Shown piece by piece: positions 1 through 8,498 of a stretch of 64,000 nucleotides of DNA; within the stretch, counting starts at the first letter, position 1; every line of letters begins with the position of its first letter. Position numbers and translations under genes: made by a program. The notes below the pieces were generated by a model. That model was not told the DNA's origin and did not search any database. It saw nothing but the letters and a program-made list of their open reading frames with translations. This stretch comes from Myxococcales bacterium UBA1660. GTDB lineage: Bacteria > Myxococcota_A > Polyangia > Polyangiales > Houyiibacteriaceae. The stretch spans positions 199,364-263,363 of the forward strand of contig DCLA01000120.1 in assembly GCA_002320815.1 (NCBI GenBank), written 5' to 3'.

Positions 1-138
1 GCCGCTGAAGCCGGCGATGGTGCTGGCTCCGCGAGCGAGCGCGGCGAAGAGGAGCGAGCGGTGCCCGATGGACTTGTCCCCGGGCACTTTCACGGTCCCC
101 CGGAGCGGCCCGCGGCCGCGAACGGTGAAGCGACTCAC
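1..138 (-). CDS. aroA: 3-phosphoshikimate 1-carboxyvinyltransferase (EPSP synthase), N-terminal part; runs off the left edge
   Basis: Reading the minus strand from a GTG at 138 gives 46 codons that stay open to base 1. They contain GTVKVPGDKSIGHRSLLFAA, the conserved N-terminal hairpin of EPSP synthases, in which the Lys and Ser of PGDKSIGHR bind shikimate-3-phosphate and PEP in known enzymes. The enzyme makes EPSP in the shikimate pathway in the cytoplasm. The start overlaps the stop of the upstream lipoprotein gene by 4 bases (GTGA), and pheA and a hisC-type gene lie just upstream, so an aromatic amino acid operon is inferred. Only the first tenth or so of the protein is in the window, so class and completeness cannot be judged. 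Confidence 0.9.
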   Translation of the reverse strand, partial: MSRFTVRGRGPLRGTVKVPGDKSIGHRSLLFAALARGASTIAGFSG

Positions 139-1127
139 TGGGCGAGCATGTTGGGCAGCATGCCCAGGAGTCGGCGGACCTCGCCGTCGGCGACGTGCAG
201 GCGCGCTCCGGCGACGGTGCCTTCGGCGCGGGCGTCGACGCTCTCGAGGATCGGGCCCAGGCTGAGCATGGAGACGATCATGTTCTGAGCCAGCTGGGCC
301 AGGGTCGCGTCGACCCACTGGACCACCGACTCGGCCACGGCGCCGTCGTCCATGAGCACCATGCCTGCGACGTCGAGGCCGTCGGCGGCGTCGAAGGCTA
401 CGCCGGCCGCACGCAGGTGGGCCGCCGTGGCGTCGTCCATCGGGGACTCGTGGGCCATGTCGTAGCGGAGGGCGTCGGTGCCCAGGGCGACGAGGGTGAT
501 CCCGGCGTCGGCGGGGAGCCACTGGCGGGCCTGGGCCCAGGCGGGGTCGCTGGCGGCCGCGAAGTTGCCCGGCGGGTCGAGGAGCAGCGGCTTCACCCGG
601 TCCGGCGGGCCGATGATCCAGGCGCGCTCGGTGAGCTGGGCCATCATGCCGCCGCGACTCTCGAGCGCCATGTGCCCGGCCACCTCGGTCTGCTGGAGGT
701 CCTCCGGGTTGGGGACCATCTGCCGCAGGGCGGCCTCCGGCTGGCCGGGGTCGTAGTCGCCCTGGACGATGATGCAGCCGAGGTCACCGCCCCGCCCCGG
801 GGCGGTGGGCACGCCGGCGAACCAGATGCGGCTGGTCCGCTCGGCCAGGGTGTGCAGCAGGTCTTCTCGCTGAGCGTCGATCTCGTCGGTGGCCTTCAGG
901 GCCTCGACCACCATCGGGTAGTACGGCGACGTGCGCAGCCGGGCGACGTCCACCTCGACCAGGAGGTAGGTGTCCGCCGGCAGATAGGCCGTCGGGTCGG
1001 GCTCCGGTGCCGGGGCCTCGATGGCCACCGCGTCGGCGGTGGTCTCGGTGGACGCCACGGTGGCGCTGCCGCCACACGCGGCGAGCAACGCCAGCCCGAG
1101 CCAGCGCAGGGTCGTCGGTCGAGTCAC
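135..1127 (-). CDS. Putative lipoprotein of unknown function between hisC and aroA
   Basis: A 330-residue protein starting at GTG, with GAGGAG about 9 bases upstream as a good ribosome binding site. The N-terminus is a lipoprotein signal: an arginine, a hydrophobic stretch (WLGLALLAAC) and a Cys at residue 18. A Glu/Pro/Ala/Thr-rich linker (about 25-47) follows, then a globular region beginning YLPADTYLLVEVDVARL, the style of DUF3352-like periplasmic proteins; that resemblance is only impressionistic. It starts 3 bases after the hisC stop and overlaps aroA by 4 bases, so it must be co-transcribed with aromatic biosynthesis genes. Nothing in the sequence links it functionally to that pathway. 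Confidence 0.8.
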   Translation of the reverse strand: MTRPTTLRWLGLALLAACGGSATVASTETTADAVAIEAPAPEPDPTAYLPADTYLLVEVDVARLRTSPYYPMVVEALKATDEIDAQREDLLHTLAERTSRIWFAGVPTAPGRGGDLGCIIVQGDYDPGQPEAALRQMVPNPEDLQQTEVAGHMALESRGGMMAQLTERAWIIGPPDRVKPLLLDPPGNFAAASDPAWAQARQWLPADAGITLVALGTDALRYDMAHESPMDDATAAHLRAAGVAFDAADGLDVAGMVLMDDGAVAESVVQWVDATLAQLAQNMIVSMLSLGPILESVDARAEGTVAGARLHVADGEVRRLLGMLPNMLAQ

Positions 1128-1130
1128 GTC

Positions 1131-2243
1131 TCAGCTCCTCTGCAGCTTCGCCACGGCGGCGAGCATGCGGTCGTTCTGTTCGGGGGTCCCGATGGTGATG
1201 CGCAGCGAGGTCTCGATGGGCGGCGGCATGGGCCGCACGATCACCCCGTCACGCAGGAGCGCATCGTAGACCTCGGTGCCGGGGCGGCGGAAGTCCACGA
1301 GCACGAAGTTCGCCTGGCTCGGCGCGACCCCCAAGCCCAGCTCGGCCAGAGCCCGGCTGACCCGGGTGCGCTCCGTGCGGTTCATCGCCACGTAGCGTTG
1401 AACGTGGGCCTCGTCCTTCAGCGCGGCCAGGGCGCCGATCTGCCCCAGCAGGTTCACGTTGAAGGGCTCACGCATCCGGTTGAGCGCGTCGACCAGCGGG
1501 GCCGGACCGATGGCGTAGCCGACCCGGAGCCCGGCGATGCCGTGGGTCTTGGAGAAGGTCCGGAAGGTGACCAGCCGCTCCCGGGTGTCCCGGAGCTCCA
1601 GCCCCGAGGCGTAGTCTTCGGCGTCGGTGAGCCCGTAGTAGGCCTCGTCCATCACCACCACGACGCGCTCGGGGAGCCCGGCGAGGAATCGGCGCAGCTC
1701 GTCTCGGCCCACGTAGGAGCCGGTGGGGTTGTTGGGGTTGGCCAGGAAGAGGAGCTTGGTCTTCGGCGTGACCGCCGCCGCCATCGCCTCGAGGTCCCAG
1801 TGCAGGTGGTCCCGCAGGGGCACCGCGGTGTAGGGCACGCCGGCCGCCGTGCAGCCGAGCCAGTAGCACACGAAGCTCGGGTGCCCGAAGACCGCGTGAT
1901 CGCCGGCGTCCACGTCCGGGTACGTGCGGCAGGCCATGTCGATGAGCTCGTTCGAGCCGTTGCCGAGGACGACCTCCTCGATCGGGACCTCGTGGTGCTC
2001 CGCCAGCGCCTGGCGGAGCGCGAAGGCGGCGCCGTCCGGATAGAAGTGCAGGTTGGCCGCGGCCTCGCGGACCGCCTCGATCACTTTGGGTGAGGGCCCC
2101 AGGGGGTTCTCGTTCGACGCCAGCTTGATGGCGTTCTTGATCCCCAGCTCGCGCTCGAGCTCCTCCAGCGGCTTGCCCGGCTTGTAGGGAACCATCTGCG
2201 CCACCCGCTCCGGGAACAGCGCCTCACCCTCTCGCTCGCTCAT
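1131..2243 (-). CDS. hisC: Histidinol-phosphate / aromatic amino acid aminotransferase
   Basis: A 370-residue fold-type I PLP aminotransferase of the HisC family. Visible family marks are the N-terminal LASNENPLGPSP (about 41-52), LANPNNPTGS (167-176), DEAYYGL (199-205) and the PLP Schiff-base lysine in TFSKTHGIAGLRVGY (Lys232). HisC enzymes convert imidazole-acetol phosphate to histidinol phosphate, and many also transaminate phenylpyruvate or prephenate. The gene overlaps pheA by 4 bases (ATGA) and leads towards aroA, so the local context argues for a role in phenylalanine or tyrosine synthesis; no other his gene is present in the window. Substrate assignment is inference. Length is typical. 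Confidence 0.9.
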   Translation of the reverse strand: MSEREGEALFPERVAQMVPYKPGKPLEELERELGIKNAIKLASNENPLGPSPKVIEAVREAAANLHFYPDGAAFALRQALAEHHEVPIEEVVLGNGSNELIDMACRTYPDVDAGDHAVFGHPSFVCYWLGCTAAGVPYTAVPLRDHLHWDLEAMAAAVTPKTKLLFLANPNNPTGSYVGRDELRRFLAGLPERVVVVMDEAYYGLTDAEDYASGLELRDTRERLVTFRTFSKTHGIAGLRVGYAIGPAPLVDALNRMREPFNVNLLGQIGALAALKDEAHVQRYVAMNRTERTRVSRALAELGLGVAPSQANFVLVDFRRPGTEVYDALLRDGVIVRPMPPPIETSLRITIGTPEQNDRMLAAVAKLQRS

Positions 2244-3334
2244 CGATGATCCTCCGCTGCGGCCGCGGGCCGCGGGTAGCTGCCGAGCACCTTCACGTGG
2301 CGGCTGACGTTCCGCAGCTCGTCCATGGCGGTCAGCAGGGGGCGGTCGGTCACGTGGCCGTCCATCTCCACGAAGAAGAGGTAGCGCCAGGCGGCGCCCT
2401 GGGTCGGCCGCGACTCGAGCCGCGTCAGGTTGATGTCCCGGTCGGCGAAGGGCTTCAGCGAATCGTAGAGGGCGCCGGGGGCGTCCCCGACCGCCATGGC
2501 GATCACCGTGCGATCCCGACCGGTCCGCGAGGGGAGCTCGCTGCCCACCACCGCGTAGCGGGTCTCGCGACCGGCGGCGTCCTCGACGCGCTCGCGCGCG
2601 ATGGTCAGGCCGTGGAGCTCCCGGAGCATGGCGGTGCCCACCACCGCGGCGCCGTGGTCCTCGCGGGCCAGCTCGGCGGCGACCTGCCCGCTGGGCACGT
2701 CGATCACCGTCGCGCGGGGCAGGTCGGATTGGAGGAAGCGCTCGCAGGCCGCCAGGGCCGCCCGGGAGCCGTAGACCTTGTCCACGTCGGTCGCGTGCCC
2801 GGTGCCGGAGAGCAGGTGGTAGTTGGTGTGGACGGTCACCTCGCCACCGATGCGGACGTCGCTCGAGGCCAGCCCGTGCAGCGTGGCGGTGATCGCCCCG
2901 TCGCTGCTGGTCTCCAGCGGGAGGACGCCATGGTCGGCCCGGCCGCGGGCGACCTCCTCGAGGACCTCGGGCACCGTCTGGAAGCCGCGGAACTCCGTGG
3001 TGCTGCCGAAGCGGCGCCGAGCCGCGAGGTGGCCGAAGCCGCCGGCCGCGCCCTGGTAGGCGACGATCCGCGGGGCGATCAGCAGACGGCAGCCGCTCAG
3101 GACCTCGCGGAAGACCGGCTCGATGGCCGCCGGCGGGAAGTCGTGGAGGCGCTCCCGGGCCCGCGCGATCACGTCTTCTTCGCGTGGGATCCGGTAGTAG
3201 CCATCGGGGTTCGCCTCCTGCAGCTGACGTAGCTGCAGCGTCGCCCGGGCCCGCTCGTCCAGCGCCTTGGCCAGGGCCGCGTCCGCACTCTCCAGGGCCG
3301 CGACGATCCTCTCCAACGCCTCTGAGTCGCTCAT
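2240..3334 (-). CDS. pheA: Bifunctional chorismate mutase / prephenate dehydratase (P-protein)
   Basis: A 364-residue P-protein that turns chorismate into phenylpyruvate. An AroQ-type chorismate mutase helical domain occupies about residues 1-85, the prephenate dehydratase domain about 89-268 (starts RIVAYQGAAGGFGHLAA; TRY replaces the usual TRF in GRETRYAVVG), and an ACT regulatory domain about 272-345 carries the ESRP phenylalanine-binding motif (TRLESRPTQGAAWRYLFF). Phenylalanine feedback inhibition is therefore expected. The mutS stop lies 48 bases upstream. A TAGGCT hexamer (3342-3347) sits 7 bases before the ATG with no Shine-Dalgarno, so a separate, possibly leaderless promoter for pheA-hisC-lipoprotein-aroA is plausible. 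Confidence 0.95.
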   Translation of the reverse strand: MSDSEALERIVAALESADAALAKALDERARATLQLRQLQEANPDGYYRIPREEDVIARARERLHDFPPAAIEPVFREVLSGCRLLIAPRIVAYQGAAGGFGHLAARRRFGSTTEFRGFQTVPEVLEEVARGRADHGVLPLETSSDGAITATLHGLASSDVRIGGEVTVHTNYHLLSGTGHATDVDKVYGSRAALAACERFLQSDLPRATVIDVPSGQVAAELAREDHGAAVVGTAMLRELHGLTIARERVEDAAGRETRYAVVGSELPSRTGRDRTVIAMAVGDAPGALYDSLKPFADRDINLTRLESRPTQGAAWRYLFFVEMDGHVTDRPLLTAMDELRNVSRHVKVLGSYPRPAAAAEDHR

Positions 3335-3382
3335 CGCGCGCAGCCTAGCACGGGCCGGCCTTCGTGCGGTCCGGCGCCGGGC

Positions 3383-6043
3383 TCACCCTTCGGCGTCGGC
3401 GAGGAGCTTGAGCTGCGCCAGCGCGTTCAGGGCCTCCAGGGGGGTCATCCGGTCCACCTCGAGGTTCTTCAGGGTCTGCAACGCCGCCGAGGGTTCCGGG
3501 GGCGCGGCGGGCGCCGCGGCGAAGAGTTCGAGCTGCGCCCTCCCCTCCGCGTCGACCGGCCGCATCCGGGACGGGGCGCCGGACGGCAGCGACTCGCCGC
3601 CCTCGAGATCCTGCAGGAGGGCCTTGGCCCGGGCGAGGACCAGCGCCGGCACCCCGGCGAGCCGCGCGACGGCGACGCCGTAGCTCCGGCTCGACCCCCC
3701 GGGCACCAGCTTGTGCAGGAAGATGACCTCGTCCCCGTACTCGTTGGCGGCCACGTTGAAGTTGGCCACGCCTTCGCGAGTGGCCGCGAGCTCGCAGAGC
3801 TCGTGGTAGTGGGTGGCGAAGATGGCCCGGCAGCGGGCCACGTCGTGGAGGTGCTCGGCGATGGCCCAGGCGATGGCCAGCCCGTCGTAGGTGCTGGTGC
3901 CGCGGCCGATCTCGTCGAGGATCACCAAGGATCGGTGGGTGGCCCCGCGCAAGATGGTCGCCGCCTCGCGCATCTCGACCATGAAGGTCGAGCGGCCCTC
4001 GGCCAGCGCGTCGCTGGCGCCGACCCGGGTGTAGATGCGGTCCACCACGCCGATCCGCGCGGACAGCGCGGGCACGAAGGCCCCCGCCTGGGCGAGGATC
4101 GCCGCCAGCGCGACCTGGCGCATCACCGTGGACTTGCCGGCCATGTTGGGACCCGTGAGCACCACCAGGCGGGTTCCGTCGACGCGGAGGTCGACGTCGT
4201 TGGGCACGAAGCTGCCCTTGGCCGCCAGGCGTTCGACGATGGGATGCCGGGACTCGACCAGCTCGAGGTCGGTGCTCTCGTCGACGACGGGACGCACGTA
4301 GCCATGGCGGGCCGCGGTCTCGGCCAGCCCCGCGGCGACGTCGATGGCGGCGATGGCTTCGGCCAACGCGCGCAGCCGGTGGGCCTCGGCCGCGGTCCGT
4401 ACGCGCAGGTCCTCGAAGAACTGCTGCTCCAGCCGCCGGCTCCGCTCGTCGGCGTTGAGGATCTTGTCCTGAAGGTCCGCCAGCTCGTCCGTCACGTAGC
4501 GCTCGCCATTGGCGATGGTCTGCTTGCGGACGTAGTGGTCGGGGACCGAGGCCAGGTTCGAGCGGGTGACCTCGATGAAGTACCCGAAGACCTTGTTGTA
4601 CTTCACCTTCAGCGAGGTGATCCCGGTGGCCTCGCGCTCCCGCTTCTCCACCGCGAGGATGCGATCCTTGCCGCGCGAGCTGAGGTCCCGGAGCTCGTCG
4701 AGATCCGCGTCGACCCCTTCCCGCACGACGCCCCCGTCCCGCGCGTTGGTCGGGGGCGCGTCGACCAGGGCGGTCTCCAGCACGTCCCGGAGCTCGCTGA
4801 CCCGGTCGCCGGGCGCCAACGCGGCCAATGTGTCGTCGGTGCTGATCTTCGCGCGCTCGCAGAGCCAGGTCGCCAGTCGGTCGCTCGCGTCGAGGGAGTC
4901 GCGGATCACGCCGAGGTCCCGGGGCGTGGCCACCCCCAGCTCGGCTCGGGTCGCCAACCGCTCGATGTCGCCGATGGACTGGAGGGCCTCGCGGACCTCC
5001 GCCCGGACCGCGGCGTCCGCGACGAAGGCCTCCACGGCGTCGTGCCGGCGGCGGATCGCCGCGACGTCGGTGAGCGGCGCCAGGAGCCGGCGCCGTAGCA
5101 GGCGCCCGCCCATCGGGGTCTTGGTGGCGTCCACCAGGTGCAGCAGGGTCCCCTTCTTCTCCCCGCCGAGGGTCTTCACCAGCTCGAGGTTGCGGACGGC
5201 GACCTCGTCGAGGTGCAGGTAGGCCTGGGGGTCGTGGGCGGCGAGGCGCTGCACGCGGATCGCTCGCCCGGGCTGACTCCGCTGGGCGTAGGCCATCGCG
5301 AGCGCGGCCGCCGAGAGGGCCGCCGGCGCCAGGGTCTCCGTGGCCCGAACGTAGGCCTCCTCGCCCAGGGCTTCGTCTTCGCCGCCCAGGCAGGCGACCA
5401 GGACCCCGCGCCCGTCTTCGGGCGCGGCGATGGAGCGGGCGGTCCGCACCCCGACGCTGGCCAGCGCCGTGAGCAGGGTCTCGGGGACGGTTCCGTCGTG
5501 GATGAGCTCTCGGGCCTCGAGCCGGCTCACCTCGGCCAACGCCGACGCCTCGCCTTCCAGGGCACACGCCCGGAGCTCGCCCGTGCTCAGCTCGTACGCG
5601 GCGAGGCCGAGGTGACCCTCCAGCGTGGTCAGCGCGACGAGGTAGTTGGCCACCCGCGCGTCGAGGGCCTCCTCTTCGAGGCAGAGGCCCGGGGTGACCA
5701 CCCGGACCACCTCCCGGGGCACCACGCCCTTGACCGTCTTCGGGTCGGCCATCTGCTCGCAGATGGCCACCGGCTGCCCCTGCTCCAGCAGCCGGGTGAG
5801 GTAGCCCGTCGCCGCATGGTGCGGGACCCCGGCCATGGGGATGTTCTCCCCGCCGGGCCCCTTGCCCCGGGTGGTGAGCGCGATGTCCAGCAGCTCCGAC
5901 GCGCGCACGGCGTCGTCGTAGAAGAGCTCGTAGAAGTCGCCCAGGCGGAAGAAGAGAATCGCCTCCGGGTACTGCTCCTTGGCCCGGAGGAACTGCTTCA
6001 TGACGGGGGTGTGCTCCCCCTTCTTGGCCTTGGCGCGCCCCAC
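3383..6043 (-). CDS. mutS: DNA mismatch repair protein MutS
   Basis: An 886-residue MutS1. The mismatch-reading Phe-X-Glu motif is seen as GDFYELF (Phe37, Glu39). The C-terminal ABC ATPase has Walker A GPNMAGKST near residue 630 and Walker B/signature DEIGRGTSTYDG near 707, followed by the dimerising helix-turn-helix region. It binds base mismatches and small loops and recruits MutL; mutL is not in this window. It starts at GTG (VGRAKAKKGEHTPV), 7 bases after the stop of the upstream lipoprotein gene, and therefore seems to be the third gene of a unit that begins at 9922. Length is normal for the family. Confidence 0.97.
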   Translation of the reverse strand: MGRAKAKKGEHTPVMKQFLRAKEQYPEAILFFRLGDFYELFYDDAVRASELLDIALTTRGKGPGGENIPMAGVPHHAATGYLTRLLEQGQPVAICEQMADPKTVKGVVPREVVRVVTPGLCLEEEALDARVANYLVALTTLEGHLGLAAYELSTGELRACALEGEASALAEVSRLEARELIHDGTVPETLLTALASVGVRTARSIAAPEDGRGVLVACLGGEDEALGEEAYVRATETLAPAALSAAALAMAYAQRSQPGRAIRVQRLAAHDPQAYLHLDEVAVRNLELVKTLGGEKKGTLLHLVDATKTPMGGRLLRRRLLAPLTDVAAIRRRHDAVEAFVADAAVRAEVREALQSIGDIERLATRAELGVATPRDLGVIRDSLDASDRLATWLCERAKISTDDTLAALAPGDRVSELRDVLETALVDAPPTNARDGGVVREGVDADLDELRDLSSRGKDRILAVEKREREATGITSLKVKYNKVFGYFIEVTRSNLASVPDHYVRKQTIANGERYVTDELADLQDKILNADERSRRLEQQFFEDLRVRTAAEAHRLRALAEAIAAIDVAAGLAETAARHGYVRPVVDESTDLELVESRHPIVERLAAKGSFVPNDVDLRVDGTRLVVLTGPNMAGKSTVMRQVALAAILAQAGAFVPALSARIGVVDRIYTRVGASDALAEGRSTFMVEMREAATILRGATHRSLVILDEIGRGTSTYDGLAIAWAIAEHLHDVARCRAIFATHYHELCELAATREGVANFNVAANEYGDEVIFLHKLVPGGSSRSYGVAVARLAGVPALVLARAKALLQDLEGGESLPSGAPSRMRPVDAEGRAQLELFAAAPAAPPEPSAALQTLKNLEVDRMTPLEALNALAQLKLLADAEG

Positions 6044-6050
6044 GGCGGGC

Positions 6051-8498
6051 CTACTCGAAGACGTTGTCGAGCTGGAACTCGCCGAGCTCGTACTGGACCA
6101 GCGCGCTCGAGTTCGAGTCGATCACGTACATGCGCTCATCGGTCGGCGAGTAGACCACCGACTCGATTACCGTGGCCACCGGCGAGGTCGAGCCCCGGCT
6201 CCCGGTGCGCACGCTGAAGAGGGTCGGGAGCCCCGCCAACGCGAGGCGCAGCGTGGCCTCGTCGGTCACCGGCACGACCCCGAGCTCGAAGGCGATGTAG
6301 GGGTTCACGTACGGTCGCGTGGCCACCAGGTCGCCGCCCTCGTCGGTGGTCCCGCGGAACGCGCGACCGTTGATGTAGGTGGCGGGGTCGTCGACGTCGA
6401 TGGGCTGGCCCGCGACGTCCACGAGGCAGAGCTCGCCCTGATCCACCACGCGGTGGAGGAAGCCCGTGGAGGAGCCGACCACCCGGAAGGAGTCGCCGGT
6501 CCGGACCTGCAGTCCGACCTGGGCGGAGAAGCAGCCCTCCGCGAGCGCGAGGCCGACGGCGGTGTTGGCCAGGGCCCGCGGGTCGATGAAGAGCCGGTCC
6601 GCCTCGGCGCGAATGATGCGCAGGCGCGCGTCGGCACGCTCCTCGGTCGCGCTCTCCGGCTCGAAGAAGGGATCGCAGAGCGCGTTCCCGCGGAGGCTCT
6701 CGTCCGGCTCGGTGAGGATCTCCAGGGTGTCGCCACCGTACCCGAACTCGGGGTCGTCCTCGGTGAGCCCGCTGAGCGCGACGTTGGCCAGCCCGAGCAC
6801 GCCCTGCTCGCAGAAGTTCGTGCGCTCGTCGACCACGAAGGACTCGGTGCCGTCCCACTGGGCGACGGCGGTCGTCTGCGGGAGGGTGCCCTCCCACTCG
6901 GCGGTCCAGGTCTCCGCGGGGAGCGCCCACGGGTCGGCCGCGGCGCAGACGGTGTCCTCGAAGAAGAGGCCCTGGCCGGGCAGGCAGCCCGCCTCGCCGG
7001 TCGGGCGAGTGAAGGGGAGCAGTCCGTCGGTGTACCCCTCTTCCCGCTCGGCGACCGGGCGGTTCACTCCGTCGACCAAGAAGGAGGGCTGGCCCTGGAT
7101 GCCGATCGCCTCCTCGATGAACGAGGCGAGCCGCGGCCGGTGGCGCTGGAGGTAGAGGAACTGGTCCTGGTCGTCGGCGGTGTCGGCGTCGCCGCAGAGC
7201 GCGCCCCGGCAGGTGGCGTCGAGGTCGACCACGTCGATCACGTCGACGAAGCCGGTGGCCAGACCGACCGCGAGGAACACGCCGCGCAGGCGGAGCGGCG
7301 CCTCGTCGCCGGTGGGCACCTGACCCGTGGCTCCGCAGTAGGCGATCCCCTCGTACCCGGGCGTCAGGACATCGAGCGAGCGGGCCGGACCGGAGATGCG
7401 CAGCCGATCGGAGACCTCCTCGCCGCCGCGCACGGGAAGGACCGCCCCGAAGGTCGGGGACGCGGCGTCGTAGTCGAGGACCATCACGCTCTGGTCCGTG
7501 TCGTCGATGGCGTAGACGAACTTCTGCCAGGGCCCGGTGGAGCTCCCGAACTCGGCGGGAACCGACGGCGACACCGCGAGGTCCCGGATGGGGACCCCGG
7601 TCTGGAGCGGCTCGAGCGCCGTGAGGGCCCCGGCGGCGCCGATGGCGAAGCGGTGGATCAGCGGGAGCGTCCGGTCCGCGACGAGGAGCTCCGGGTCACA
7701 CGTGGTCGCCGGATCCGCACAAGGGCCCCCCGGCACGACCGTGAGCTGGTGCGGTTCGGGGGTGCTTCCGTCGGCGAGGATCGCGGTGCGGACCCCTGCG
7801 GGGTCGGGGCTGGCGACCGGCAGCGAGTCGGGACAGAAGCGCTCGTAGGTGGTCGCCTCGCCGGCCGTCGGCGCCTCGAGGGTCCCCACGGTGATGGGGT
7901 ACTCGGCCATGGCCCCGAGGGTCCGATCCCCGGCGTTGAGGGCGATGGCGTAGACCGCGCCGGCCTCGGGCACGACGGTGAAGATGGCGTCGGCGGCGCC
8001 GGCGGCCTCGGGACCCATCACCAGGTCCGTCGGGCCTCCGGGCAGCACGCTCGTGGGCGGATCCATGGCCACGCTCATCGCGGTGACGAACGCCCGGGTG
8101 TCGTAGCTCTCGATCCGGCGAGCGCCGAAGCTGGCGACGTAGGTGCGGTCGGGGGCGACGGCGGAGACGGCGATCCCCGAGGGGAACTCGCCGACGCGCG
8201 TGAAGGTGAACCCGGGGACCCGGGAGTCCGCGTCCTGGACTCGGTCGTCGCGGAAGTTCACCGCCCCCACCTCGCCGCTGGCGGTCTGGGTCACGAGCCC
8301 GACCAACGCGAACTCGGAGTCGTCCACCCCCACGAAGGGTTCGCACGTCTCCAGGGGAGAGAACGTGCTGGACGCCGTGTTCCAACAGAGGAACGCGATG
8401 TCGCCCGGGCGCTCGAACGTCGCCGGGATGAGGGGGTCGTTGTTCTGGCTGCACGCCGCCAGGGCGAGCAGTCCGAGGATGGCAGCCTGGGCGCGCAT
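6051..8498 (-). CDS. Large putative lipoprotein, beta-propeller-like
   Basis: I place the start at the ATG at 8498, which overlaps the upstream stop (ATGA) and gives a lipoprotein signal MRAQAAILGLLALAACSQNN with Cys16. An in-frame upstream extension lacks a signal sequence. The 815-residue mature protein has repeated stretches typical of YVTN/NHL-type propellers, such as VLVADRTLPLIHRF-like and MYVIDSNSSALVQYEL segments, plus scattered cysteines, so an extracytoplasmic propeller is likely. Function is unknown. It forms a pair with the lipoprotein gene directly upstream and precedes mutS by 7 bases. Confidence 0.8.
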   Translation of the reverse strand: MRAQAAILGLLALAACSQNNDPLIPATFERPGDIAFLCWNTASSTFSPLETCEPFVGVDDSEFALVGLVTQTASGEVGAVNFRDDRVQDADSRVPGFTFTRVGEFPSGIAVSAVAPDRTYVASFGARRIESYDTRAFVTAMSVAMDPPTSVLPGGPTDLVMGPEAAGAADAIFTVVPEAGAVYAIALNAGDRTLGAMAEYPITVGTLEAPTAGEATTYERFCPDSLPVASPDPAGVRTAILADGSTPEPHQLTVVPGGPCADPATTCDPELLVADRTLPLIHRFAIGAAGALTALEPLQTGVPIRDLAVSPSVPAEFGSSTGPWQKFVYAIDDTDQSVMVLDYDAASPTFGAVLPVRGGEEVSDRLRISGPARSLDVLTPGYEGIAYCGATGQVPTGDEAPLRLRGVFLAVGLATGFVDVIDVVDLDATCRGALCGDADTADDQDQFLYLQRHRPRLASFIEEAIGIQGQPSFLVDGVNRPVAEREEGYTDGLLPFTRPTGEAGCLPGQGLFFEDTVCAAADPWALPAETWTAEWEGTLPQTTAVAQWDGTESFVVDERTNFCEQGVLGLANVALSGLTEDDPEFGYGGDTLEILTEPDESLRGNALCDPFFEPESATEERADARLRIIRAEADRLFIDPRALANTAVGLALAEGCFSAQVGLQVRTGDSFRVVGSSTGFLHRVVDQGELCLVDVAGQPIDVDDPATYINGRAFRGTTDEGGDLVATRPYVNPYIAFELGVVPVTDEATLRLALAGLPTLFSVRTGSRGSTSPVATVIESVVYSPTDERMYVIDSNSSALVQYELGEFQLDNVFE

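Noticed and set aside
60..110. A short stretch (ggcactttcacggtccc) similar to the hairpin at 11595-11611, which looked like copies of a dispersed inverted repeat.
   Set aside because: The left copy is simply the aroA codons for GTVKVPGDKS on the minus strand. With only one non-coding copy there is no repeat family.
195..2093. Very long open frames on the strand opposite to real genes (for example 195-2093 plus, 27610-30951 minus, 11761-14583 plus).
   Set aside because: High GC with GC-rich third positions keeps antisense frames open. The products are Gly/Arg/His/Val-rich with no domain signatures, while the opposite strand encodes clear enzymes.
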